A stretch of DNA of 64,000 nucleotides from Emticicia fluvialis (GTDB lineage: Bacteria; Bacteroidota; Bacteroidia; Cytophagales; Spirosomataceae): contig NZ_JANUSD010000007.1 in the NCBI RefSeq assembly GCF_024793945.1, forward strand, positions 62,001 to 126,000, in the 5' to 3' direction. The notes under the pieces were generated by a model. It made no database searches. It was not told the origin of the DNA and worked only from the letters and a program-made list of their open reading frames with translations. Position numbers and translations under genes: made by a program. The stretch's first letter is position 1; each line of letters begins with the position of its first letter. Below, piece after piece: positions 16,728-25,103 of the stretch.

Positions 16728-17141
16728 TTATTTTTTCTTGCCGCCTTTTGTTGGAGCTGCAACCTGACCTGGTTTAGGACGTTTCGCACCATATTTTGAA
16801 CGACTTTGTTTACGATTGTTCACACCCGAAGTATCAAGGGCTCCACGAACAATGTGATAACGTACACCCGGAAGGTCTTTTACACGACCACCACGAATCA
16901 ATACGATTGAGTGCTCTTGCAGGTTGTGTCCTTCACCCGGAATGTAGGCGTTTACTTCTTTCATGTTACTCAAGCGAACACGGGCAACTTTACGAAGCGC
17001 CGAGTTTGGTTTCTTTGGAGTCGTAGTGTAAACACGAGTACACACGCCACGACGTTGCGGACATGAGTCAAGTGCCGGAGACTTTGACTTCCAAGTCATT
17101 TGCTCTCTACCGTTTCTTACTAATTGTTGTATAGTAGGCAT
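16728..17141 (-). CDS. rpsL: 30S ribosomal protein S12
   Basis: A 137-residue decoding-centre protein. It begins MPTIQQLVRNGRE and contains CPQRRGVCTRVYTTTPKKPNSALRK (shown here as several adjoining motifs: CPQRRGVCTR, TTPKKPN) and GGRVKDLPGVRYH. The Lys in TPKKPN at the usual streptomycin-sensitivity position is the wild type, so no classical resistance change is seen. The reading frame extends 28 codons upstream, but that part overlaps a perfect promoter and looks non-coding, so the ATG at 17141 is used. The C-terminal tail is Lys/Gly-rich. Confidence 0.97.
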   Translation of the reverse strand: MPTIQQLVRNGREQMTWKSKSPALDSCPQRRGVCTRVYTTTPKKPNSALRKVARVRLSNMKEVNAYIPGEGHNLQEHSIVLIRGGRVKDLPGVRYHIVRGALDTSGVNNRKQSRSKYGAKRPKPGQVAAPTKGGKKK

Positions 17142-17194
17142 TTTGTCTTGAAAATTATTTTTTCGTTTAGTTACTAATTTCCTAAATAGGGCTG

Positions 17195-17225
17195 CAAAGG
17201 TACAGAGTGTTTTTAAAAAATACAA
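17195..17225 (-). promoter_or_regulatory. promoter of rpsL-rpsG
   Basis: On the minus strand, TTG (17223-17225), a 20-nt spacer and TACCTTTG (17195-17202) give a good match to the Bacteroidota -33/-7 promoter. It lies 54 nt before the rpsL start and rules out the longer reading frame. Confidence 0.7.
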
Positions 17226-17409
17226 GAATATTTTAAAACTTTAGGCAAAACCTGCATTAATTATCAAGTATTTATATATGAACGCCCTCTGAGCCTGATT
17301 TAAAACCCGCATTTTTAATATACCGTGTTACTGAATGATATTATTCAAAAATATGTAAATTGCATTCATAATATTCAAACCTCTTATACCTAATTAAACC
17401 TGTTCTACT

Positions 17410-18276
17410 ATGGCCAAGTCCATATTATCCACTTTTCTATTGTTTGCACTGTGCCATTTAGCCTTCAATAACGCTAAGGCTCAGTCAAAAAATGCCCCCT
17501 TGATTGTATTTGTAGCCGGCGACCACGAATACAGTGGCGAGCACACCCTGCCGCTGATTGCCGCCGAACTCGAAAAAAATTACGGTTTCCGTACCAAAGT
17601 ACTAAAATCGTATCCCGACCAGAATGCCGAAAAGGATATTCCGGGTCTGGAAGCCCTGAAAGATGCCGACCTGGCGGTGTTTTATCTGCGCTGGCGCCAG
17701 CTGCCCAAAGAACAACTGGACTACATTGAAGCTTACCTTAAAACAGGCAAGCCGGTAATGGCCTTCCGCACTACTACCCATGCCTTTAATTATCCGAAAG
17801 GCCACGAGCTTGAAAAATGGAATGCTTTCGGTGAATTTGCGCTAAATGCGCCTCCCGGTTGGGGCGGTAAGGCCGGCCATACCCATTACGGGCATGAGAG
17901 CAGCACCGATGTAACAGTTATTCCTGCTGCTGCCAAACACCCCATCCTGACAGGCGTGGCCCCCAACTTCCATGCACGCTCTTGGTTATACAGGGTTTTA
18001 CCCGACTACCCAACCAAGGGTTCTGAATGGCTTTTGATGGGTAAATCAGTAAACCCGGATAAAGCCGCTATTGAAAATCCTGTTGCCTGGACAGGCACTA
18101 ATTCTTTTGGCGGAAAAGTATTTATGACCACCCTCGGGCATCCGGAAGATTTTCAGGTAGAGGCATTTCAACGATTAGTGATTAATGCCATTCATTGGGA
18201 ATTAGGCAAAAAAGTACCCAAACAATGGAAAGGTAAAATTGATATTAACGTGCCATACCGTGGTATGACCAAGTGA
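17410..18276 (+). CDS. secreted ThuA domain protein
   Basis: A 288-residue exported protein with a signal peptide (MAKSILSTFLLFALCHLAFNNAKAQS). The rest is a ThuA-like class I glutamine amidotransferase-type fold, visible in IVFVAGDHEYSGEHTLPLIA, in YLRWRQLPKEQLDYIEAYLK followed by GKPVMAFRTTTHAF, and in GHTHYGHESST. ThuA proteins are linked to trehalose/disaccharide use, including 3-keto sugars, but the catalytic role of this group is not settled. The gene is followed 59 bp later by a large cytochrome c-containing dehydrogenase-like protein; the two families are often neighbours in Bacteroidota and Planctomycetota and probably serve one periplasmic sugar-oxidising pathway. Confidence 0.87.
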   Translation: MAKSILSTFLLFALCHLAFNNAKAQSKNAPLIVFVAGDHEYSGEHTLPLIAAELEKNYGFRTKVLKSYPDQNAEKDIPGLEALKDADLAVFYLRWRQLPKEQLDYIEAYLKTGKPVMAFRTTTHAFNYPKGHELEKWNAFGEFALNAPPGWGGKAGHTHYGHESSTDVTVIPAAAKHPILTGVAPNFHARSWLYRVLPDYPTKGSEWLLMGKSVNPDKAAIENPVAWTGTNSFGGKVFMTTLGHPEDFQVEAFQRLVINAIHWELGKKVPKQWKGKIDINVPYRGMTK

Positions 18277-18335
18277 TTGTATGCCATAGACCTTAACGAC
18301 ACAGCAATACGACCCTACTTATTACTATTCAACTC

Positions 18336-21300
18336 ATGAAAATAAACATAAGATTACTCATAGTCTTATTTGTACTGGTGGTCTTTGCTATCAGTTCGTT
18401 TCAGACTACCCCACCCCAGACCCTGACAGTCCAGAAAAATGCACACATAGCGCTTATTGGCGGCAATCTCGGTTCAAGAATGATGAACTACGGCCTCTTT
18501 GAAACAGAAATGCATGTCAGATACCCCGATTACTCGCTGTTTATCAGAAACATGTGCGATGGCGGCGACACCCCCGGTTTCAGGCCGCATGCCAGCCGTA
18601 ATCTGCCCTGGGCATTTCCAGGCGCAGAGAAATTCCAGACCGAATACGCCAAAAATTCTGATAGTGAAGGCCATTTTGAAACGCCCGACCAATGGCTTAC
18701 ACGTCTGAAAACCGATATTATTATTGCTCTCTTTGGCTATAGCGAGTCATTTCAGGGCAAGGGTAATCTGCCTGTTTATAAGGCAGAACTGGATGCCTTC
18801 ATTAAATATACCCTCAGTCAGAAGTACAATGGCAGTACCGCCCCGCAGTTGGTCATAGTATCACCCATTGCGTTTGAAGACCTGAGCAGCCTGCACGACC
18901 TACCCAATGGCGTAAAAGAAAATGAAAACCTATTGCTATATACCAAAGCCATGAAAGAAGTGGCAGATGCCAATAAAGTTTTATTTGTAGATGCATTTAC
19001 GCCTTCAAAAAAATGGTATGACTCCACCCGTGAATTTTTAACCATTGATGGCTCTCAGCTAAACAAAGCCGGTTACAAAAAGCTAAGCCTGCTACTGACT
19101 GATGCCATTTTCGGCAAAACACCTGCCAAAGCAGAGGCTAACCGGGGTTTAATTCTGAATGCCGTAAAAGAAAAGAACTGGATGTGGCACAACGATTATA
19201 AAATACCTAACGGTGTGCATGTTTATGGGCGCAGATATAATCCGTTCGGGCCTGATAACTACCCGGCAGAAATTGAAAAAATCCGTCAGATGACCGACAT
19301 CCGCGATGCAGCCATCTGGCTGGCGGCATCAAAAGGAGAAAAAATGGATGTGGCCGCTGCCGATAAAAATACAAAAGTTTTGCCTCAGGTAAAAACCAAC
19401 TATAATCCTGAAAAAAACGGTAGCCTTACTTACCTGTATGGTACCGAGGCATTAAACAAACTGAAAGTACCTGCCGGATATAAAATTGAACTCTTTGCTT
19501 CAGAGCAGGAGTTCCCCGACCTGGCCAAGCCGATGCAGATGTCATTCGACAATAAAGGACGCCTTTGGGTAGCTGTTATGCCAAGTTATCCGCATTACAA
19601 ACCCGGCGACACCAAGCCTAACGATAAAATAATTATTCTGGAAGACACCAATAATGACGGCAAAGCCGACAAAGAAACCGTTTTTGCAGATAGCCTGCAC
19701 CTGCCACTGGGTTTTGAGATTACCCACGAGGGCGTTTTTGTATCGCAGGGCACTAATCTGAAATTATTTACCGACACCAACGGTGATGACAAAGCAGACA
19801 AGGTAGAAATACTGCTGAGCGGTTTTGACGACCATGACACCCACCACAACAGCCATGCTTACACAGTTGACCCATCAGGTGCCATCTATTCGGGAGAAGG
19901 CGTGTTTCTGCACACCAATGTAGAGACCTCTTACGGAACCGTGCGTGCCACCAACGGCGGGTTTTACAGATACAGCCCGCAGTTGCGGAAACTGGAACGC
20001 ACCGCTCAACTATCAATACCCAACCCCTGGGGTATTGCTTTTGACGACTGGGGACAACCATTCTTTGCAGAAACGTCAAGCCCGGATGTGCGCTGGATGA
20101 TGCCCGGAAGCGTATTGCCCAGATACGGAGAGGCTACCCATAAGGGCGTACAGCTCATTGAAAAAGAACACATGGTACGCCCGACATCAGGTCTGGAGTT
20201 TGTATCGAGCCGCCATTTCCCTGATGAAGTACAGGGTGATTTACTGATAAACAATACCATTGGCTTTTTAGGCACTAAAATGCATAGTCTGGTTGACGAT
20301 GGCACGGGTTACAAAAGCAAACACCGATTGGATCTGATTGTGAGCGAAGACCGCAATTTCAGGCCGGTAGATATGGAGTTTGCGCCGGATGGCTCTCTTT
20401 ATGTGATAGACTGGCATAATATTCTGATTGGCCACATGCAACACAATGCCCGTGACCCACTACGCGACCACATGCACGGCCGTGTTTACAGAATCACTTA
20501 TCCATCAAGACCATTGGTAACCCCGGCCAAAATTGCCGGAGCAAGCGTTGAAACGCTATTGGATAACCTGAAACTGCCTGAATACCGCACCCGCTACCGT
20601 ACCCGCCGTGAACTTAGAGGCAGAAACGCAGCAGAAGTACTACCTAAAGTAACCAAATGGGTGGCAGGTCTGGACAAAACCGACCCTCGCTATGAGCATA
20701 ACCTGTTGGAAGCCCTCTGGGTTACCTGGGGGCTTGATAAAGTTGACCAGAAGCTACTGCGCCAGTTGCTTAAAGCCAAAGACTACCATGTAAGAGCCGC
20801 CGTTGTGGAGGTAATCCGGTTTACGGGCCATCAGGTGCCAGACCAGGCAGCCTTGTTAATGCAGGCGGCAAAAGACGGTAACAGCCGGGTTCGATTGGGT
20901 GCCATAGTGGCTGCCTCGTGGATTGGCAAAGAAAAAGGCTTACCTATATTGGCAGAAGCCAACAAGAAACCGCTGGACGACTGGATGATTCATGCTTACG
21001 AAACAGCGGTGGCACATCTGAACGGCGAACCTGTGAAGAAGGCCAAAGAAGTGGCGGCTAAAACCACATTAAAAGGCGCCGACCTTGAATTGTTTAACAC
21101 AGGCAAAGCTATTTATGCCAAAGAAGGTTATTGTGCTACCTGCCACCAGCCAGATGGCAAAGGTCTTACGGCTTCCGGGTTCCCGCCGTTGGCAGGTACC
21201 AACTGGGTAACCGGCAATGAAGAACGCGCCATTAAGATTGTATTGAAAGGGTTGTTAGGGCCAATAGAAGTAAACGGCAGGAAGTATCCGGGTCAGGTAC

Positions 21301-21494
21301 CGATGACACCATTTGAAGGATTACTGAATGATAAAGAAGTCGCAGCAGTGCTTACCTACGTGCGCAATTCTTTTGGAAACAATGCTCCGGCCATTAACCC
21401 GGATAAAGTTAAAGCGGTAAGAGCAGCAGTTAAGAATCAGAAAGATATTTATAATGCCTCAAAGCTTCTGGCTGAGCATCCCTTAGAAAAATAA
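18336..21494 (+). CDS. PVC-type dehydrogenase/heme-binding fusion: SGNH-like, beta-propeller, HEAT and cytochrome c domains
   Basis: A 1052-residue exported protein with an N-terminal signal or anchor (residues about 5-24). Residues about 35-270 resemble an SGNH hydrolase, but the nucleophile block reads IGGNLGSRM and the final block DGSQLNKAGY has Gln where His is expected, so it may be non-catalytic. Residues about 375-720 are a propeller of the membrane-bound dehydrogenase type (GYKIELFASE, DNKGRLWVAVMPSYP, EDTNNDGKADKETVF). Residues about 740-890 hold HEAT-like repeats (VRAAVVEVIRFTG, VRLGAIVAASWIG). The C terminus is a cytochrome c with heme site CATCH (933-937) and a candidate axial Met990. 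Its substrate is unknown; context with ThuA suggests periplasmic sugar oxidation. Confidence 0.87.
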   Translation: MKINIRLLIVLFVLVVFAISSFQTTPPQTLTVQKNAHIALIGGNLGSRMMNYGLFETEMHVRYPDYSLFIRNMCDGGDTPGFRPHASRNLPWAFPGAEKFQTEYAKNSDSEGHFETPDQWLTRLKTDIIIALFGYSESFQGKGNLPVYKAELDAFIKYTLSQKYNGSTAPQLVIVSPIAFEDLSSLHDLPNGVKENENLLLYTKAMKEVADANKVLFVDAFTPSKKWYDSTREFLTIDGSQLNKAGYKKLSLLLTDAIFGKTPAKAEANRGLILNAVKEKNWMWHNDYKIPNGVHVYGRRYNPFGPDNYPAEIEKIRQMTDIRDAAIWLAASKGEKMDVAAADKNTKVLPQVKTNYNPEKNGSLTYLYGTEALNKLKVPAGYKIELFASEQEFPDLAKPMQMSFDNKGRLWVAVMPSYPHYKPGDTKPNDKIIILEDTNNDGKADKETVFADSLHLPLGFEITHEGVFVSQGTNLKLFTDTNGDDKADKVEILLSGFDDHDTHHNSHAYTVDPSGAIYSGEGVFLHTNVETSYGTVRATNGGFYRYSPQLRKLERTAQLSIPNPWGIAFDDWGQPFFAETSSPDVRWMMPGSVLPRYGEATHKGVQLIEKEHMVRPTSGLEFVSSRHFPDEVQGDLLINNTIGFLGTKMHSLVDDGTGYKSKHRLDLIVSEDRNFRPVDMEFAPDGSLYVIDWHNILIGHMQHNARDPLRDHMHGRVYRITYPSRPLVTPAKIAGASVETLLDNLKLPEYRTRYRTRRELRGRNAAEVLPKVTKWVAGLDKTDPRYEHNLLEALWVTWGLDKVDQKLLRQLLKAKDYHVRAAVVEVIRFTGHQVPDQAALLMQAAKDGNSRVRLGAIVAASWIGKEKGLPILAEANKKPLDDWMIHAYETAVAHLNGEPVKKAKEVAAKTTLKGADLELFNTGKAIYAKEGYCATCHQPDGKGLTASGFPPLAGTNWVTGNEERAIKIVLKGLLGPIEVNGRKYPGQVPMTPFEGLLNDKEVAAVLTYVRNSFGNNAPAINPDKVKAVRAAVKNQKDIYNASKLLAEHPLEK

Positions 21495-21514
21495 AGAGTT
21501 GAATTAATAGCATG

Positions 21515-21555
21515 TACCCTGGCAAATTTCCGGATTTGCCAGGGTATTTGTTTTT
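21515..21555 (+). terminator. rho-independent terminator after the ThuA/dehydrogenase pair
   Basis: TACCCTGGCAAAT pairs perfectly with ATTTGCCAGGGTA (13 bp, 6-nt loop), followed by TTTGTTTTT. Confidence 0.9.
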
Positions 21556-22139
21556 ACATTGGTATGAAAATCCTTTCTTTATATTTAAACCTACCTGGAG
21601 CCTACTTCTATTAAGTGCGGCTCGTATGATTCACTACCTGACGCTTCATGAATGATGGCAGGTAGCCAAAAATCTCATTGATGATTGGTATAATTTTTCT
21701 CGCTTTCGCTGGTAATTTTTATTGATGGCTACCTGATTGGCACGAATTCGGATTCAGTTTCTTTATCTACCTTTTTCCTATCAGTCCTTTTAAATTTAGA
21801 CGTTTGTTATTTGGGGTTAAGGCTAAGTGATTGTACCAAAATTAAGGTACATCGTCTTCTCCTATCTATATACGCCGGATACCCCGGGAAACACCGTGCA
21901 TAACTGTGTGCCACGCTGCGGTAAAACACTTCTTAAAGTGGTTGTTTCGATAGCTCTGATTCAACCATAAAAAGTATCTGCAATGATTAAACACCATTTA
22001 CGCTATCTATTTTTTTCCGAGCCTTATCTATAGATTAACCTATTCTTACCTTATTGAGTAAGAAATAATGCAAAAAATGTATAATTTTAAGCAATTAAGT
22101 TAGTAGACTGTAACCATAAACTAAACACTTCATAACCCC
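21556..22139. other. 584-base intergenic region without a recognised gene
   Basis: No open frame of note and no RNA family recognised. The only structure found is an inverted repeat, AGGTAGCCA (21660-21668) with TGGCTACCT (21726-21734), separated by 57 nt. The region precedes the DPP IV-like gene and may hold its control signals, but no TAnnTTTG box was found close to the gene. Confidence 0.5.
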
Positions 22140-24281
22140 ATGAAAAAAGTGATAGCGCTTCTGTTGCTGAGCAATGCTTTTGCGGTTGCCCAAAAAAAGG
22201 AGTTTGATGCAAAAGAATTAAAAGCAGACCGCACGCCAAAGAATTTTCAGCAACCTTTGCCATTAGTACAATGGGCAGACGGCGACAAGCTATCTGTTGT
22301 GCAAAGAAGTGCCGGCAACAAGAGCTTTGTTCTAGACCTTACCAACGGTAACCTGACCGAAGGCACAGCCACTGTTTCTTCAAAAATACCACAACCCCGG
22401 TTGTCGGTTCAGGTAAAAGACAACGATATTTTTCTGAAAGACGGCAAAACAGAAAAACAACTGACCAAAGACGCTGCCGAAGAAAAAAATCCTACTTTCT
22501 CGCCCGACAGCAGCTTCATTGCCTATACCAAAGACAACAATCTGTTTACCTACAATCTGAAAACCAACAAGGAAGTTAAGTTAACCACAGACGGCACCAA
22601 AACAACCCTGAACGGCTATGCTACCTGGGTTTACTGGGAAGAAATCTTCGGGCGTGCTACGCGTTTCAGAGCTTTCTGGTGGAGCCCCGATAGCAAAAAA
22701 CTGGCCTATATGCGCTTTGATGAAAGCAAGATTCAGATGTTTCCACTCTATAACAGCGAAGGGCAACATGGTTTTATAGAAGAAACCAGATACCCAAAAA
22801 GCGGCGACCCTAACCCGGAGGCTAAAATTGGTTTTGTGTCTCCCACAGGCGGAAAAACCGTCTGGGCGGATTTCAACGAAAAAGATGAGCAGTATTTCGG
22901 TTGGCCCGAATGGCTACTGGACGGCAGCGGCCTGATGGTACAGTGGATTAACCGCGGAAACGACAACCTTAAAATCTATAACGTTTCTCCGGCTAACGGA
23001 AGCAAAAAAGAAGTATATGCCGAAACCCAAAAAGCCTGGATTGATATTGACGATGCCGACAACCGCCTGACATTGCTTGATGGCAATAAAGAAATGATTA
23101 TTCTGAGCGATAAAACCGGCTGGAAGCAACTGTATTTGTACGGCATTGACGGGAAACTCAAAAATAACATCACCAATGGCAAATTTACCATTAAATCGGT
23201 AGAGGGTATTGACCAGAAAAACCGGGTGGTTTATTTCCATGCCCGTGGATTGGAAAACTCGGCCCGCTTTGATTTTTACAGAGTTGATTTCGACGGAAAA
23301 AACCTCAAAAGACTAACTTTTGGCGATTATAACCATCGTTTTATTCAGCTTTCACCTGACTTCAAGTATTTCATAACAACTTATTCAAGCATCACGGCAC
23401 CAACCTCAATGGCGGTTGTTGATAACACCGGAAAAATCATTAAAGAACTGGGCAGTATCAAAGGCACTGAAATGGATAGCTATAACATGGCTAAATCTGA
23501 ATTGCTGCGCGTTAAAAGTGACGATGGCCTGTTTGATTTGCCCATGACCATCACCTATCCGCAAAATATGGTGGCTGGCAAAAAATATCCGGTGCTTATC
23601 AGCATTTATGGCGGGCCTGATGCCGGAACAGTGTTTGACCAGTGGCTATGGTCGCCCAGAACGCAATGGTACGCACAGGAAGGGCTGATTCAGGTATCGC
23701 TCGACCACCGCGCCAGCGGACACTTTGGTAAAGAAGGCGTTGCCTATATGCACCGCAACCTGGGTTATTGGGAAATGAAAGACTATATTACATTAGTGAA
23801 GTCGTTGATTGACAAAGGCATTGCAGACCCAACCAAAATTTGCATTACCGGCTTTAGCTATGGCGGCTATATGAGTTGCTACGCGCTTACTTACGGCAGC
23901 GACGTATTTACGCATGGCATGGCCGGTGGTAGTGTAACCGACTGGGGTTTATACGATAGCGCCTATACCGAACGTTTTATGGATACGCCAGCCGAAAACC
24001 CTGAGGGCTACAAAAGCAGTAGCGTAATGACCCACGTGCCTAAATACAAAGGCATGCTGCAAATAGTGCATGGCACTATGGACGACAACGTGCACATGCA
24101 AAACAGTATTCAGTTGATTGATAAGCTGGAAGAAAACAAAAAGGACTTTGAATTTATGCTGTATCCGGGTGGAAGACACGGCTGGAGAGGCAATAAAGGC
24201 CAGCATTTCGATAATCTGAAAACTAAGTTCATTTACAGATATTTACTTGAAAAACCCGTTCCTGAGGGGTTGTTGAAATAA
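22140..24281 (+). CDS. secreted S9 family peptidase, dipeptidyl peptidase IV-like
   Basis: A 713-residue exported serine peptidase with signal peptide MKKVIALLLLSNAFAVAQ. The N-terminal propeller (about residues 40-460) contains WVYWEEIFGR, the counterpart of the double-glutamate motif with which DPP IV holds the substrate N terminus, followed by FWWSPDSKKLAYMRFDE. The C-terminal hydrolase domain has the nucleophile elbow GFSYGGYMS, the Asp region GTMDDNVHMQNS and the His in PGGRHGWRG. The expected activity is release of N-terminal dipeptides, with Pro or Ala at position 2 as in the family. It is monocistronic, ending at its own terminator. Confidence 0.92.
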   Translation: MKKVIALLLLSNAFAVAQKKEFDAKELKADRTPKNFQQPLPLVQWADGDKLSVVQRSAGNKSFVLDLTNGNLTEGTATVSSKIPQPRLSVQVKDNDIFLKDGKTEKQLTKDAAEEKNPTFSPDSSFIAYTKDNNLFTYNLKTNKEVKLTTDGTKTTLNGYATWVYWEEIFGRATRFRAFWWSPDSKKLAYMRFDESKIQMFPLYNSEGQHGFIEETRYPKSGDPNPEAKIGFVSPTGGKTVWADFNEKDEQYFGWPEWLLDGSGLMVQWINRGNDNLKIYNVSPANGSKKEVYAETQKAWIDIDDADNRLTLLDGNKEMIILSDKTGWKQLYLYGIDGKLKNNITNGKFTIKSVEGIDQKNRVVYFHARGLENSARFDFYRVDFDGKNLKRLTFGDYNHRFIQLSPDFKYFITTYSSITAPTSMAVVDNTGKIIKELGSIKGTEMDSYNMAKSELLRVKSDDGLFDLPMTITYPQNMVAGKKYPVLISIYGGPDAGTVFDQWLWSPRTQWYAQEGLIQVSLDHRASGHFGKEGVAYMHRNLGYWEMKDYITLVKSLIDKGIADPTKICITGFSYGGYMSCYALTYGSDVFTHGMAGGSVTDWGLYDSAYTERFMDTPAENPEGYKSSSVMTHVPKYKGMLQIVHGTMDDNVHMQNSIQLIDKLEENKKDFEFMLYPGGRHGWRGNKGQHFDNLKTKFIYRYLLEKPVPEGLLK

Positions 24282-24301
24282 TCTGAAACAAAATTAAGGT
24301 G

Positions 24302-24338
24302 GCCAATAGTACTTTTAAAATACTATTGGCTATTTTTA
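24302..24338 (+). terminator. rho-independent terminator of the DPP IV-like gene
   Basis: GCCAATAGTA and TACTATTGGC form a perfect 10-bp stem around a 9-nt loop, followed by TATTTTTATG. Confidence 0.85.
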
Positions 24339-24379
24339 TGCAGTACCATTTCAATCCATAACAAATAAGCGCCTTTTTC

Positions 24380-25066
24380 ATGAAAAATAGTTTCATTGCT
24401 GCCCTGATGGCCTTGCTTACAGTTACATTAACCAATGCCCAAACCAGAAGCCTTTTTAATTTCAAAAACTTTAACGGCTGGCATATTGATGTGCCTGCAA
24501 TGGACAATAACTCAGGCGCTAAGAATCCGTTTATTATACGCAATGGAATGCTGGTAAGCCTGGCAGACCCACAGGGCCATATCATTACCGACTCGGTTTA
24601 TAAAAATTACAGGCTTGAGGTAGAATACCGCTTTGCTGGCAAACCCGGCAATTGCGGGGTATTAGTGCATGCCTCAACACCAAGAGTTTTATATGGTATG
24701 TTTCCTAAGTCTATAGAAGCGCAGCTGATGCACAAAAATGCGGGTGATTTCTGGTGTATTGGCGAAGACATCAGCGTGCCGGATATGGAAAAAAGACGCG
24801 GACCCCAAAAGAACTGGGGCTCGGTCGACGGTAAAGAACGGCGAATCAAAAACCTGACGGATGATTCAGAAAAACCGGTAGGCGAATGGAATATCATGAG
24901 AGTAGAGTGCCTGGGTAACGAGGTGAAAGTATGGGTAAATGGCGACCTGGTGAATCATGGCTTTAACTGTACGGTTAGCCAGGGGCAAATTGCTTTGCAG
25001 GCTGAAGGTTCAGAAGTGGAGTTCCGCAGAGTTGATTTTACACCTATTACTAAATTGACAAATTAA
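24380..25066 (+). CDS. secreted DUF1080 (3-keto-disaccharide hydrolase-like) protein
   Basis: A 228-residue exported protein with signal peptide (MKNSFIAALMALLTVTLTNAQ). The mature part is a concanavalin-like beta-sandwich of the DUF1080 type: LFNFKNFNGWHID, then YRLEVEYRFAGKPGNCGVLVH, SIEAQLMHKNAGDFW and EWNIMRVECLGNEVKVWVNG. Members of this family cleave 3-keto-glycosides produced by sugar 3-dehydrogenases, or bind sugars; the exact activity here is not certain. An upstream ThuA/dehydrogenase pair would fit a 3-keto-sugar route. It lies between a terminator and the oxidoreductase fusion gene 37 bp downstream, with which it may be cotranscribed. Confidence 0.85.
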   Translation: MKNSFIAALMALLTVTLTNAQTRSLFNFKNFNGWHIDVPAMDNNSGAKNPFIIRNGMLVSLADPQGHIITDSVYKNYRLEVEYRFAGKPGNCGVLVHASTPRVLYGMFPKSIEAQLMHKNAGDFWCIGEDISVPDMEKRRGPQKNWGSVDGKERRIKNLTDDSEKPVGEWNIMRVECLGNEVKVWVNGDLVNHGFNCTVSQGQIALQAEGSEVEFRRVDFTPITKLTN

Positions 25067-25103
25067 GATTACTATTAACCCTGAGCAACAAACAAAACCA
25101 CCT

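Noticed and set aside
17142..17225. 28-codon N-terminal extension of rpsL
   Set aside because: It covers a TTG-20-TACCTTTG promoter and is absent from S12 proteins.
18336..21494. Two separate genes (SGNH protein and cytochrome c dehydrogenase) split by a missed stop
   Set aside because: The frame is continuous with no frameshift or internal start needed, and this domain order is known in Planctomycetota and Bacteroidota proteins.
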